53,115 nucleotides of DNA from JBJHBP01 sp050485645 (GTDB lineage Bacteria; Pseudomonadota; Gammaproteobacteria; Steroidobacterales; Rariloculaceae): positions 1-53,115 of the forward strand of contig JBJHBT010000028.1 in assembly GCA_050485645.1 (NCBI GenBank), given 5' to 3'. The position numbers were made by a program, and so were the translations under genes. Under the pieces are notes generated by a model. That model had not been told where the DNA came from, did not search any database, and was given only the letters and a program-made list of their open reading frames with translations. Positions 35,425 through 45,103 of the stretch are shown here, piece after piece. How positions within the stretch are numbered: the stretch's first letter is position 1; every line of letters starts with the position of its first letter.

Positions 35425-36372
35425 CTATGACTCGCCGGCCCGGTGCTGAGCGAACCTCCTGCGTGCCTCGGCGTACACCTGCCGGGGCAGCGGCCCGCTG
35501 GCCGCCACCTGCACGTTCTGCTCAAGGTGGTGCAGCGACGCGGTTCCGACAATGGCCGTCGTCATGTGCGGATTGCTGAGCGTGAAACGCAGCATGAACT
35601 CCATGGCCGACATGCCATCGAGCAAGTCGTCGACCACCGTTTCCTGCCACAGGCGCCGCCGCGCGCGAAATCCGTCCCTGAGCATCTCGGGATAGTCGTC
35701 GATGACGGCTTCGTCCTTGACCATGACGCCGCGCGCGACGCCACCGCGGATCACCACCCCTGCTCCGCTCTCAGCTGCCCGCCGAATCAACGCCTCGTGC
35801 TCGGGCTCAAGAATGGAATAGGGAATCTGGAACACGTCGAACACGCCCATCGCAATGTGTTCTTCCAGCTCGGGCAGCGTGCCGGACATGCCGATGAAGC
35901 GGACCTTCCCTTCGTCCTGCAGCGCTCTGAGCCCGGCAATGCTGTCACACTCTTCCAGCACGGTGCGGGACGGGCTCAGATGAATCTGCACGACATCCAG
36001 ATGATCGGTGCGCATGCGGACCAGACTCTGCTCGACGACGGCGCGGATGTTGGCGGGTGTATAGCTGTGGGGTTTGCGGTCCGTGAATGCCACATCAGCC
36101 GGTTCCACGGGGCAGCCGCACTTGCTTGCCAGATGGAACTCGCCGCGACGCCCGGCGATATGACGGCCGATCAGTTCCTCGGAGTAGCCGTAGTCCGGTG
36201 ATGTGTCGATGTAGTTGATGCCCTGGTCCAGAACGCCGTTCAGCAGCGCGCTGGCCTGGGCGGTTGACAAGCGCGGGAAATGTTCCAGGCCGCGCAGCTC
36301 CATCGCGCCATAGCCCAGCCTGGTGACCTTCAGGCCGGTACGACCGAGCGTTGCGGTGGGCAGAAGTTTCAT
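35425..36372 (-). CDS. Aldo/keto reductase
   Basis: The 315-residue TIM-barrel oxidoreductase shows the catalytic tetrad: Asp and Tyr in 'YIDTSPDYGYSEE' (about 55-62), Lys in 'LASKCG' and His in 'VVQIHLS'. The C-terminal 'TAIVGTASLHHLEQN' binds NADPH. It reduces carbonyls; the substrate is unknown. It sits upstream of the ABC pair on the same strand with a 40-base gap, so co-transcription is possible but a functional link is doubtful. Confidence 0.92.
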   Translation of the reverse strand: MKLLPTATLGRTGLKVTRLGYGAMELRGLEHFPRLSTAQASALLNGVLDQGINYIDTSPDYGYSEELIGRHIAGRRGEFHLASKCGCPVEPADVAFTDRKPHSYTPANIRAVVEQSLVRMRTDHLDVVQIHLSPSRTVLEECDSIAGLRALQDEGKVRFIGMSGTLPELEEHIAMGVFDVFQIPYSILEPEHEALIRRAAESGAGVVIRGGVARGVMVKDEAVIDDYPEMLRDGFRARRRLWQETVVDDLLDGMSAMEFMLRFTLSNPHMTTAIVGTASLHHLEQNVQVAASGPLPRQVYAEARRRFAQHRAGES

Positions 36373-36729
36373 TGTTCCGATGGAACCTTGCGTGAGACGG
36401 TTATCGCCGGCTTGAGAGAGACCGCAGTATCAGGGCAGAGTCCCAGCGGGTAAACCGTACGGCGACTCCGCCGACATTCTGCACGATAGCGGGCAAAGCG
36501 AGGTAACAGCGACTGGTCTCCTTGCCGGACACGCTGCTGGCAAGTGGCCTGGACTCGCTGCTCGTCCCTGACACGATCGTCAATCTGTCCGGCGGCGATC
36601 GTGGGGCGATGTTCCTTACTCACCCTGACGATCCCACCCTGACGATGGTTGAACCCACCGGCGATGAGTCGGCAACTTTATGCGCAACCCGTCACATCGT
36701 CGGGAACGAACTGGCCGTATCGTGTCGGC
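36373..36729. other. Intergenic region, no gene seen
   Basis: This divergent region between the aldo/keto reductase and the diguanylate cyclase shows no coding frame I trust and no clear promoter pair. The cyclase frame is open from a TTG at 36649 and an ATG at 36664, but the encoded stretch looks non-native, so I leave it outside the gene. Confidence 0.5.
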
Positions 36730-37956
36730 ATGGTTGCGTGGCCCAAGACCGATCCCGGTGCCTGTCGCTCGGCACCGGACGCAGCCAAGCTGCAAGACGG
36801 CACGGCGAATAGCACATTCAGTCCGGAGTTCGAGGCGGAGTTTGTCCGTGCCCGACTGTGGGACAACCGGACACTCATCCGGGTAGTGTGTACGCTGGCA
36901 GTGCTGCTGGCGGCCCTTCGAATAACGGAACTGGCCCTCGGGGGCGTCTCTCACCTGGCCCAGCTTACCGGCGTCGCCGTGGTGCTGATGGCATCCATCG
37001 CTCTCGCGGGAATTGCCTGGAGCCCGGCATTCGAGCGTATCTATCTGCCTGTAGCGACGATCATCGTACCGATCCGCAACGCCCTGGCGGCTGCCCTGAT
37101 CGGTGCAACCGCCGCATACGGTCAGCCCGAGTTGCTGATGCTCCTGCCGCTCATGGTGCTGGGACCGTATTTTTTCCTCGGCTTGAGCTTCCGTGCGGCC
37201 AATGTAGCTGTCGCACTTACCGTGCAGTCCTTCGTGGTGTCGGCCACGATCTTCGAGATGGCGATGCCGACCCTGATCCGGTCATCTCTGCTGCTGATCG
37301 TTGCCGCAGCCGGATGCGCCATTGCTGCACGGCAACTCGAAAAGTGGTCACGCAAGAGCTTTCTCGAGAGCCATCTGCTGGCAACACACGCGCATTACGA
37401 TGCCTTGACGGGACTGAAGAACCGCCGGGTCTTCGATGAGCATCTCAGCCGCGTTTGGCAGCAGGCCATCGACGATCGCAGGTCAATCGCAATCCTGTTG
37501 ATCGATGTCGATCACTTCAAGGCTTTCAATGACAACTACGGCCACCAGGCTGGCGACAGGACGTTAAAGGGAATTGCACGAACACTCCGATCCCTCGTAT
37601 CCCGTCCGCTCGATCTCGTTGCGCGCTATGGCGGCGAAGAGTTCGTGGTCATTCTGTTCGATATCGACGCATGTGGGGCGGAGGCGCTCGCGAATCGGAT
37701 GCGTGGCGCAGTCGGCGAGCACACCGTCAGCAACCCGGCGCCGAAGGCGGGCACCGCGGTAACGATCAGTATCGGTGTTGCCCTGGTGGAGCCCAGTCCG
37801 GATCGCCAGCCCGATGGTGCGCTGCAACTTGCCGACCAGGCACTATACGTAGCAAAGGTGCGGGGCCGAAATCGCGTCGAACTCATGGATGAGACGGCGC
37901 ACGCGCAGCTCGAGACGGGCGTTTTCGCCAGCGTCTCGCTTGCGGATGGCGCGTAA
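36730..37956 (+). CDS. Membrane-bound diguanylate cyclase (GGDEF)
   Basis: The roughly 408-residue protein has a hydrophobic sensor part with five or six membrane helices (about residues 45-205) and a GGDEF domain (about 225-385). The active-site motif is intact as GGEEF near residue 300. Five residues before it is RPLD, the RxxD inhibitory site, so the enzyme should make cyclic di-GMP and be product-inhibited. 'YDALTGLKNRRVFDEHL' opens the domain. The start is uncertain: 36730 ATG, 36664 ATG and 36649 TTG are in frame and none has a strong ribosome site. No partner gene is adjacent. Confidence 0.9.
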   Translation: MVAWPKTDPGACRSAPDAAKLQDGTANSTFSPEFEAEFVRARLWDNRTLIRVVCTLAVLLAALRITELALGGVSHLAQLTGVAVVLMASIALAGIAWSPAFERIYLPVATIIVPIRNALAAALIGATAAYGQPELLMLLPLMVLGPYFFLGLSFRAANVAVALTVQSFVVSATIFEMAMPTLIRSSLLLIVAAAGCAIAARQLEKWSRKSFLESHLLATHAHYDALTGLKNRRVFDEHLSRVWQQAIDDRRSIAILLIDVDHFKAFNDNYGHQAGDRTLKGIARTLRSLVSRPLDLVARYGGEEFVVILFDIDACGAEALANRMRGAVGEHTVSNPAPKAGTAVTISIGVALVEPSPDRQPDGALQLADQALYVAKVRGRNRVELMDETAHAQLETGVFASVSLADGA

Positions 37957-38002
37957 AAGCGCCCTTGCGTACGCTGGCTGGCCCGACCAGGTCGGAGTCA
38001 GC

Positions 38003-38332
38003 ATGAAAATCTTTGTGATTCTGGGCGCCGTACTGGGCGGACTCAGCGTGGCCGCCGGCGCTTTCGGCGCACACGCGTTACGAACGTTGCTCCTGCCGCT
38101 GGCACACATCACCGCGGGAAAAGGCGCCGTCCCTGGCGTTCCGCTCGATGCTGAGTGCCTGATCTTCGTATTCGACACCTCCGGCAGCATGCTCGATTTC
38201 GCCTGGAAGAGCATGATCGCACTGCACACCCATGGCGCTGACTTCGCGGTCGATTCCATTGTCAGGAACACCTCTGCGGACGCCGGTATTGCGAGACAAT
38301 CCGGGCAGAACCAAATATTGCCAGGTAGCTGA
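38003..38332 (+). pseudogene. Chimeric ORF: DUF423-like N-terminus joined to VWA-like fragment
   Basis: The 109-residue frame has a good ribosome site (GGAG 5 bases before the ATG). Residues 1-27 (MKIFVILGAVLGGLSVAAGA and onward to GAHALR) match the first membrane helix of small DUF423/YgdD-like proteins. The frame then departs from that family. Around residues 53-68 it reads 'CLIFVFDTSGSML', the opening strand and metal-site start of a von Willebrand A domain, but the rest of such a domain is missing. I read this as a junction of two gene fragments rather than a working protein. It lies just before the first DP-repeat gene. Confidence 0.45.
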
Positions 38333-38404
38333 CTTCCTGCTATAGGAATGATCGTCGTGCCGCAGCACCGTGATGCGGTGACCGCGATGACGAGGTGAAC
38401 GAAC

Positions 38405-40399
38405 ATGTTTCGCATGATGATTGCAGCCTCTCTGGCCGCGGCAATCGGCGCCGCGCTCACCTATGTGCTCATCATGGGCCACGTCCAGGCGCCGGCCTCA
38501 GGTGGCGGCACCTTCCTGGCTACGGACCCCGCGCCCATCCATCATCCGCGCACACGCGCGGAACCGACCGTCAACGTGCCGGAAGCGCAACCGGCCAGAC
38601 CGCCACAGGAGTTCCTGCCGCCCACCGTCGCGGATCTGATCGCCTTTTACAGCAGCATTGCCCACAGCGCGCCGCCCGAGCTGGAACGCCAGCTCAGGGC
38701 ATTCGCCTCCGAGTCCCCGGGCCCGCGACAGCGCACGGCGCTGAGTGGACTGATGCTGCGTTACGTGGAACTGGACCCGGCCGCTGCGCTGCGGATATCA
38801 CGTGAACTGGAGCTGGATTCGGGATTGCAGCTGTTGGCCTGGGTACCATTGTTCATCACCAATGAACAGGCGGTTCTGGAGCTGCTCGCAACCATGCAGA
38901 ACCGACTGGAAGCAAGAGCGATCGTCATCGCCATCTTTCGGGCCATGGACCACGATGCTTCCACCGCAAACCGGCTGCTGGCTGGCCTGACGGCCGACGA
39001 ACAAGGCGCTGCGCGGGCGGATATCGCCGTCTCGCTGGTCGGCATCAGACCCCGGGACGCCCTGTCACAGGCCATGTCCATCACGCCCCTGGAGCTGATG
39101 TCCCGCGCCGTGCAGACCGTCGGTTCGGTCTGGTCGCGCCTGGAACCTGAGCAGGCATTCGAGGCCGCCTTGCGTATTGATGACCGGAGACTGCGTGAAA
39201 CCTACCGGCGCGCAGTGTTGCTGCAGTGGCGACAGACAGACGCGGCGGCAATGCTCGATTACTTCGTTGCCCTGGATCCATCGTTGCAGCGAGGGGCACT
39301 GCTGGACACCTTGAGTTTCGAAACGGCAATCAACGTGCCCGACCCGTACCGGATGATCGCCATGGCCGACGGGCTCAGCGATGACGTGGCCGCCCGGTTG
39401 CACTCGCAGGCGATAGGCAGGATTGCCGACGATGATCCGCTGGCCGCGATTGCACAGGTGAACCGCATGCGGCTGACCACCGGAGCGCGCAGCGAGCTTC
39501 TGATCGCGGTTGCGCGCAGCTGGGCGGCCAGTAGCCCGGACGCGGCGATGGACTGGGCACTGGGCAGCGACGAACCCGGCATCCTGAACGGTGTATTGGC
39601 GGTAGTGGCAAGATCCGACTTCGACAGCGCATTGTCCACCGCACTGGCAGTCGATGGCCGGGCCCGAGAAGACCTGCTGTACACCGTGATCTACGCGGCC
39701 CGGGCCGAGGGCATGCACATGCCCCGTATCGCCCAAAGCCTGAGATACATCCCCGATGACTCGTCACGCGTGGTCGCTTATCAACGGCTGATCAGCGAAT
39801 GGACGACCGTTGATCCCCTGAACGCCGTGCACTGGGTTCTCGACAACATGGACCATTTGCCCGAGAACAGTCGTGGACCAGCACAGTTCGGGCGTATCGC
39901 GCAGCAGCTGGCCCGCAGCGACCTCGCATCTGCACTCGCACTGATAGACAGCGTGCCGGAGCCGTCACGCGATCAGTGGGTGTCTTCAGTGGCATCGCAA
40001 TACGCACAATCGGATCCCGAGCGGGCTACCATCTGGGCGCTGGGCCTGCGGGGAAGTCCGCACTACGCGCCCGCGTTGGTGCAGGTGGCCAGTCGGGTCA
40101 GCGGCCAGCATCGCGATAGGGTGGCCAGTGCGATCGCGGATGCCAGCAGCACGGATATGCAATTGGCATCCGCGGTACACACCATTGCGACATCTTACGG
40201 CCGGGACAATCCGATGACCGGGGCGGCCTGGCTGAGCCAGCTGCAGGATGAGACATTGCGAACCAACGCCGCATACCGGATGGTCTTGCAATGGGCCCAG
40301 CTGGACCCCACGGCCGCGAGCCACTGGGCACAGAGTCTGTCCGAGCAACCGATGCGAGAGCAGGTCCTGCACGCCATTTCGACTGCGCGTGCGCGCTGA
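38405..40399 (+). CDS. DP-repeat alpha-solenoid protein, paralog 1
   Basis: The 664-residue protein has an N-terminal signal anchor (residues 4-22, 'MMIAASLAAAIGAALTYVLI'), a Pro-rich stalk (about 30-75) and a long all-helical body. The body consists of degenerate units of about 35 residues with the core 'WA(x)2-DP-x-A-A-xx-W'. Examples are 'VELDPAAALRI', 'AVARSWAASSPDAAMDWAL', 'LISEWTTVDPLNAVHWVL', 'ASQYAQSDPERATIWAL' and 'MVLQWAQLDPTAASHWAQ'. This looks like a TPR/HEAT-like solenoid for protein binding on the periplasmic side. I do not know a function. Two paralogs lie at 43121 and 45100. Similar repeats occur, to my knowledge, in scattered planctomycete/verrucomicrobial and proteobacterial proteins. 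Confidence 0.8.
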   Translation: MFRMMIAASLAAAIGAALTYVLIMGHVQAPASGGGTFLATDPAPIHHPRTRAEPTVNVPEAQPARPPQEFLPPTVADLIAFYSSIAHSAPPELERQLRAFASESPGPRQRTALSGLMLRYVELDPAAALRISRELELDSGLQLLAWVPLFITNEQAVLELLATMQNRLEARAIVIAIFRAMDHDASTANRLLAGLTADEQGAARADIAVSLVGIRPRDALSQAMSITPLELMSRAVQTVGSVWSRLEPEQAFEAALRIDDRRLRETYRRAVLLQWRQTDAAAMLDYFVALDPSLQRGALLDTLSFETAINVPDPYRMIAMADGLSDDVAARLHSQAIGRIADDDPLAAIAQVNRMRLTTGARSELLIAVARSWAASSPDAAMDWALGSDEPGILNGVLAVVARSDFDSALSTALAVDGRAREDLLYTVIYAARAEGMHMPRIAQSLRYIPDDSSRVVAYQRLISEWTTVDPLNAVHWVLDNMDHLPENSRGPAQFGRIAQQLARSDLASALALIDSVPEPSRDQWVSSVASQYAQSDPERATIWALGLRGSPHYAPALVQVASRVSGQHRDRVASAIADASSTDMQLASAVHTIATSYGRDNPMTGAAWLSQLQDETLRTNAAYRMVLQWAQLDPTAASHWAQSLSEQPMREQVLHAISTARAR

Positions 40400-40427
40400 C
40401 TCGCCACCTCCGACTCAGAACGCGTCA

Positions 40428-40456
40428 GCGCCCGACATGATCACCTGATCGGGCGC
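40428..40456 (+). terminator. Hairpin after DP-repeat gene 1
   Basis: An 8-bp stem, GCGCCCGA paired with TCGGGCGC, has a 13-base loop and is followed by a pyrimidine-rich stretch (GGGTTTCCTTCTCTTCT). It lies about 30 bases after the stop, consistent with a terminator. Confidence 0.6.
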
Positions 40457-40567
40457 AGGGTTTCCTTCTCTTCTCCGCCGGCGAGCGGCGTCGATGACAT
40501 CAGCAGGCATCCCGCAATGAGCCCGCAGCGCGTCATCATGCGTGCTCCCGATCGAGTGCCGCGACTA

Positions 40568-40930
40568 TCAGCAGCGAACCCTTTCTATTCCCTGTCGATT
40601 CGGGAGTTGAACTTCTCTCAACTGCTCGAAGTCGCTGGAAAGAATCAATTGTCGCCTTTGACGCGTTGTCCGCCCGTCATCGCCAAACTCCAGTTCCAGT
40701 TCGATGTCATACGGTCCGTTTGCATGGATCGACAGCACCGTCCCGCGGCTTCCAGGGTAGTCGATGCGATCAGCTCGTACATGAATGATGCTTGCGTGCG
40801 AGGTACCGCACTGGTTCAAGCTTACGGCCCATTCGCCATGAAAGTCCCTCGGCACAGTGGCTTCCTGCGCCGCCACAGTGGTAACGGCAGTGCAGGCTGC
40901 CAACAGTATCAACCTGGTTCGAAGACGCAT
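40568..40930 (-). CDS. Small secreted protein of unknown function
   Basis: The 120-residue product has a clear signal peptide (cleavage after VAAQ, about residue 22). It then reads 'FHGEWAVSLNQCGT', 'IIHVRADRIDYPGSRG' and a beta-rich remainder ending in Cys; two cysteines could pair. The 'G-E/T-W' opening is common in small periplasmic beta domains. GGGAGGTG lies just before the ATG, so expression is likely. It is convergent with the first DP-repeat gene. No family is recognised. Confidence 0.7.
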   Translation of the reverse strand: MRLRTRLILLAACTAVTTVAAQEATVPRDFHGEWAVSLNQCGTSHASIIHVRADRIDYPGSRGTVLSIHANGPYDIELELEFGDDGRTTRQRRQLILSSDFEQLREVQLPNRQGIERVRC

Positions 40931-41305
40931 CTTTCACCTCCCCATTAATTTTCGCACCCTACGCGCCGCTTAGCGGCCCACACTACTAATGCGCGGGCCT
41001 TCAGACAAGCTCGACTCCAGCGGACTGTCAGGCGCCCTTTAGTATTTGCTACCGAATGAATTCGCGCTCTCGCAATACAGACTATGCACAATTCGCCAGC
41101 CAAGTCCAAGTTCAGGTTCAGGTGCGCCCGGCGGCGACGTCGATAGGATTTGCGGGATGCGCAGGATCAAAATGGCGCGCCCAGCAGGACAAAGCTCGAA
41201 CTCTTTGGCCGACATCCTCATTGGCTGGAACGAACTTCTCGAAGCCGCATGAGCGGCCGCTCCGCGGTAGCATACTCCGAGGAGGCCGTTCTCGCGGATA
41301 GTACG
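40931..41305. other. No recognisable gene
   Basis: The sequence is lower in GC than its surroundings and has only short, biased frames on both strands. It borders the insertion-sequence remnants to the right and is probably decayed DNA. Confidence 0.4.
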
Positions 41306-41310
41306 CGGTA

Positions 41311-41690
41311 AGTGCGTATGAGCGGGCATTATGTCAGCAACGGCATCCGTCGTGTGGGGCTGAAACCGGGTGAAACCGGGCGGATGGACAGATCGAGGCC
41401 TCCATCCTGGCGGAGCCGGTCCGACGCCTCGGCGTTCGGGCGCGTGAATCTGCCCTTTGAGGCTGGAAATACTGATGCTCGCGGACGGCATGATCGTAGA
41501 TCAAGACTCGCCCGTCGTGGCACAGTAGCCCGAGTGATGGTGAGCATGGAGATGGGAAATCAGAGCGGCAGACAGCCGCCGCAGCGCCGACAGACCTCGA
41601 TGTCGATCGCGAATACGCGCATCAGCCGTTGCGCCCAGGTGAGGCACCATTGCCGATCGTCGACCGGCTTCAGACGCGCGTGCCGAGGAG
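41311..41690 (-). mobile_element. IS91-like element remnant (transposase C-terminus and terminal region)
   Basis: On the minus strand, about 41690-41560 encodes 'LTWAQRLMRVFAIDIEVCRRCGG', which resembles the conserved C-terminal block of IS91/IS801-type transposases (WAQxLxRVFxIDIExCxxCGG). A stop follows at once, where functional members continue. The non-coding 41311-41540 segment is repeated, with gaps, at 49882-50080, so it is probably the terminal (origin-side) region of the same element. The catalytic HUH part is absent, so the remnant cannot move by itself. Confidence 0.7.
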
Positions 41691-41745
41691 GCACGCCGCT
41701 GATCTGGGCGTATGCCAGGGAACAGAAGATGCACGTCGTAAGCTT

Positions 41746-41985
41746 TGATATTCTTCCTGTGCATGCTCGCCTACTACGTCGAGTGGCATATGCGCGAGGC
41801 GTGGCGGGAGCTGATGTTGGCCGACGAAGATCAACCGGCGAAGATGCCTCGCGACCCCGTGGCCCCGACCAGGCGCTCGGCCGCCGCCGAGCGGGAAGCG
41901 CTGACCCACACGCTTGAGGACGGCACGCCGGCACACAGCTTCACCACGCTGCTGGCAGAACTCGGCGCCATCATTTCATGCTATC
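41746..41985 (+). mobile_element. IS1634/IS4-type transposase C-terminal fragment
   Basis: The plus-strand frame from about 41746 reads 'FLCMLAYYVEWHMREAWREL', a linker with 'VAPTRRSAAAEREA' and then 'AHSFTTLLAELGAI'. I recognise this as the C-terminal end of IS1634-family DDE transposases. No catalytic part remains and it begins abruptly at the IS91-like remnant, so one element was cut by another or both were deleted. Sequence after the fragment keeps an open frame without similarity. Confidence 0.72.
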
Positions 41986-42312
41986 CGCCTGAACCGTCAG
42001 CAGAATCTGCACGACTTCGGGAAGAACTTCAGCTTAAATCTATCCGCGCACGACGACCGGGTGCCTTTCTACCCCTTCTCCTTAAGGATACCCAGAATCG
42101 AAGACAACCCCATGACACATCGACTGTTTTCAGAGAAGCACGAATCCATCCTGCTTACTGCTCTAGAGAGTATTGTCATTCGGCTTGAGATCGAATATAC
42201 ACTAGTCGTGACGTTGGGAGAGTATCGTTCTCCTTGCTGAAAGAACACGTTCGCTGCGCGCCAAGTGGGCTCGCTTGAGGCTCAGTTACCCGATGCGGTT
42301 AGGAGTGGTGCC
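41986..42312. other. No recognisable gene
   Basis: This is the flank of the transposase fragment; frames continue by chance. I see no terminal inverted repeat of the IS element. The last bases carry TAGGAG, the ribosome site for the next short frame. Confidence 0.4.
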
Positions 42313-42584
42313 ATGAGAATCTTCGTTACTGGCGTATTCGTGTTTTTCCTGTCGTGCAACGCATTGGCTGGATCGAGTGTCGATCTAAGATTGCATGGTA
42401 TCGAAGTCTAGATGACGGACTCTGCTCGAGCGCACATGCCGAGCGCACATGCTATATGGAAATGGCCTGTACGAGGATGCGGTTTCAGCTTGTCGTAAAC
42501 GATGGTGACGATCACGTGGTTTGGATGATTCGGCAGGAGAATTACAGTGATTTTTTTCAAAGCCCATTGGTGGAGAGTAGATGA
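42313..42584 (+). pseudogene. Broken small secreted protein gene
   Basis: TAGGAG precedes an ATG at 42313. The first 32 codons give a convincing signal peptide (MRIFVTGVFVFFLSCNALAG) and then a stop at 42409. A second frame, open over 42354-42584, continues with Cys/Trp/Tyr-rich protein-like sequence ('CYMEMACTRMRFQLVVNDG', 'VVWMIRQENY'). The simplest reading is a small exported protein of about 85 residues interrupted by a frameshift. No family is recognised. Confidence 0.45.
42427..42452. repeat. 13-bp perfect tandem duplication
   Basis: CGAGCGCACATGC occurs twice head to tail within the broken small gene. The unit length is not a multiple of three, so the duplication shifts the frame, though it does not by itself explain the upstream stop at 42409. 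Confidence 0.8.
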
Positions 42585-43120
42585 CGTGCGACCTCTCTCA
42601 CTTCACCTGCCTGTAGTGTTTGTTCGAGAGTTTGACGGGCTAAAGGTATTGGTCACTTGTTCGTAGCGTTCGCGGACGAGAACTTCGCTTTAAACCGTGC
42701 TTGGATACAGAGGCGCCACGGTGGTGTCGGCCTAGAGCGCAGTTCACAGGATCCGGCTACGCTTTTCACAGCTCATGAAGTGGGTGTTGTCGAAGGTGCT
42801 TCCCGGGCTGGAACATGAGAGTGGGACAATTCGGCTCAGGGCGCCGCAGCACTCGCTATGAACTCCGAGGCCGAGGCATCGGCGAGCGGTTTGTTGGCTA
42901 GCGGTTTGTTGCGCGGCGACGCCGCACCATGGCTCTTGAGCGCCACTCCGGCGCTTAGACTCGGATGCGAAGTCCCGGGTGCGGCGAATGGGGCCGAGAT
43001 CGTGAACGCGGCCGAGATTGGCGTTAGATCCCTCCATTCTTGTGCGGACAGATTTAGACCCTGGCATCGTCGCTACGACTGCCACGCTCGCGACCCTGGA
43101 CCTGCCATCCAGACGGCACC
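42585..43120. other. No recognisable gene
   Basis: About 530 bases upstream of DP-repeat gene 2 contain only short chance frames. No clear promoter pair or strong ribosome site is visible before the ATG at 43121. This may be decayed sequence between the paralogs. Confidence 0.45.
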
Positions 43121-45103
43121 ATGAAGAGGGCAATCCTGCTGCTTGTCATTGGCTGCAGTGTGGGCGCGGCTGCTGCACTTTGGCGCAGCCATCATGACCA
43201 GGCCACCACTCACAGTATGGCTGGTACGCCTGACGCAACCATTGTGCGTCACCCGGCTGCGGAGAATGAACTACCGCCCTCACTGGCGGTACGACACAAC
43301 GTCTATGCCGCGGTGGTCAACGAAAACGATGCCGCCGAACTTGAGCGCAGAATTTTCGACGCCGCGTCTATGCCTGACTCGCCCCTGCGCAGACTCGAAC
43401 TGGAGGCCCGGTTGTTGCGCCTTCTGGAACTTGAAGCCACTCGCGCCCTGCACGTACTGCGCACAATGCCAAACATCCCCCGATTGCCCGACGCCGTCTT
43501 GGCGACATGGGCAAGCGCCGACATTGATGCGGCGCTGCTTACGCTTTCCGCTGCCGGTGACACCACGGCCAACCATTCGATTGCGCTCGCCGTGCTCAGC
43601 GAACTCGGTCACGATGAGGCCGGCTTTGCGCGTGTCCTGCCGCTCATTCCGCACGATGGCCAATCGTCATTCCAGGTTGACGCTATCGCGCGTCTGGCTG
43701 CCGAGGATGCGTACGGCGCCTTCGTCCGTTCGCTTGCGATAGAAGATGTTTCCACGCGCGCTGAGGCACTGACGCGCGTCGCGAGGGCATGGGCATGGCA
43801 GGATCCGCAAGCGGCCATCACGTTGCTGGATGCCGTGCCAGACGAGCCCTCACGCCGACACTTTCACAATGCGCTGGTTGCCGAGTGGGCGCAGGTGGAC
43901 CCCGACAGCGCGCTTGACCACATTCGCCAGACCGGCTGGCGCCACTTCAGCGATTTCGACAATGTGGCCATGGCCGCGATTGTCGCGTTTCGGCCGGCCG
44001 CGCTGCTCGCGCTCGTCGATGGCTCCGCCGCAGGAGGAGCGCCCCGCATCGGCGCCGACGATGCACGGATCCATGTGATGACCAGGGCTGCCACGGAACT
44101 GGCGGCACAGGATCTTCAAGCCGCAATCGCCTATGTCGAGTCGCTGCGCGACGACCCGGATCACACACCGCTACTGAGTGCGGTTGTGCGCGTCCATGCG
44201 CAACAGGATCCGGATGCGGCGCTTGCATGGGCCAGAACCTTCGCGGCGACGTCCTCAGCACAGGCAGTTGTCGCTGCCATTCAGGGCATGGCCAGCGTTG
44301 CTCCAGGTCTCGCCGTCGATGCCGTCATCGACAGCATCACGCGCGGAGAAACCGATGCAAACGACATACCGGGCCTGATTGGGCTGTTGCACTCGACAGG
44401 CCGTATCGGAGAGATCCTCGACCGGATCCTGGAAACAAGTGACCAGTCCGGCCGCCCGGCCGCATTCCAGACCATGGGGATACGAAGGGCGCTGTCGTCG
44501 TGGACCGGCCGCGATCCGGACGCCGCCACGGACTGGGCCGTCAGAAACACGGAACGGTTCGGCACGAACCTGTTGGCGCAGATCGCCGAACGCATCGGCG
44601 CAAGTGACCCGGAAGCCGCGTTGACGATGGCGTTCAGTGTGCCAGAGAGTGTGCGCGGCGCATGGCTGGCGAGCGTGCTTGGGCAGTATGAGTCGCACGG
44701 CGTGCACGTGTTGAACATGCTCGCCCCATTCGCGGGGCAGCCCGGATATGACGAAGCCGCAATGATCGTTGCGGGTAACTTCGCGATGACCGATCCGGTC
44801 GCTGCGGCGCGCATGATCGAAACGCTACCAGGGCCGCTGCCTGAACGTACCGTGATGCAGCTCGCCGTAGGCATGGCCAGCCACGACCCGCCTCAGGCGT
44901 TCGAGTGGGCTGCGCGTCTTGAAAACCCTGCGATGGCGGCACGCACGATTGTCGCAATCGCCGGTACGCTGGCCGAGAGCGACATCGAGCGGGCCCGTGC
45001 GATGATCGAGGCACAGATCGCCGAGCCGGAGCTGCGACGGCAGGCCGTGGGTATGCTGTCGCAGATGGGCGGCCCCCGACCACCCGCATTGCCGCCACAA
45101 TGA
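43121..45103 (+). CDS. DP-repeat alpha-solenoid protein, paralog 2
   Basis: The 660-residue protein has the same plan as the 38.4-kb gene: an N-terminal membrane anchor (MKRAILLLVIGCSVGAAAAL), a hydrophilic linker and a helical repeat body. Repeat cores include 'RAWAWQDPQAAITLLDAVPD', 'VAEWAQVDPDSALDHI', 'VHAQQDPDAALAWA', 'SWTGRDPDAATDWAV', 'IGASDPEAALTMAF', 'FAMTDPVAAARMIETLPG' and 'MASHDPPQAFEWAARL'. The body should face the periplasm. Its stop overlaps the start of paralog 3 (ATGA), so the two are co-translated. No enzymatic motif is seen; a scaffold or binding role is a guess. Confidence 0.8.
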   Translation: MKRAILLLVIGCSVGAAAALWRSHHDQATTHSMAGTPDATIVRHPAAENELPPSLAVRHNVYAAVVNENDAAELERRIFDAASMPDSPLRRLELEARLLRLLELEATRALHVLRTMPNIPRLPDAVLATWASADIDAALLTLSAAGDTTANHSIALAVLSELGHDEAGFARVLPLIPHDGQSSFQVDAIARLAAEDAYGAFVRSLAIEDVSTRAEALTRVARAWAWQDPQAAITLLDAVPDEPSRRHFHNALVAEWAQVDPDSALDHIRQTGWRHFSDFDNVAMAAIVAFRPAALLALVDGSAAGGAPRIGADDARIHVMTRAATELAAQDLQAAIAYVESLRDDPDHTPLLSAVVRVHAQQDPDAALAWARTFAATSSAQAVVAAIQGMASVAPGLAVDAVIDSITRGETDANDIPGLIGLLHSTGRIGEILDRILETSDQSGRPAAFQTMGIRRALSSWTGRDPDAATDWAVRNTERFGTNLLAQIAERIGASDPEAALTMAFSVPESVRGAWLASVLGQYESHGVHVLNMLAPFAGQPGYDEAAMIVAGNFAMTDPVAAARMIETLPGPLPERTVMQLAVGMASHDPPQAFEWAARLENPAMAARTIVAIAGTLAESDIERARAMIEAQIAEPELRRQAVGMLSQMGGPRPPALPPQ

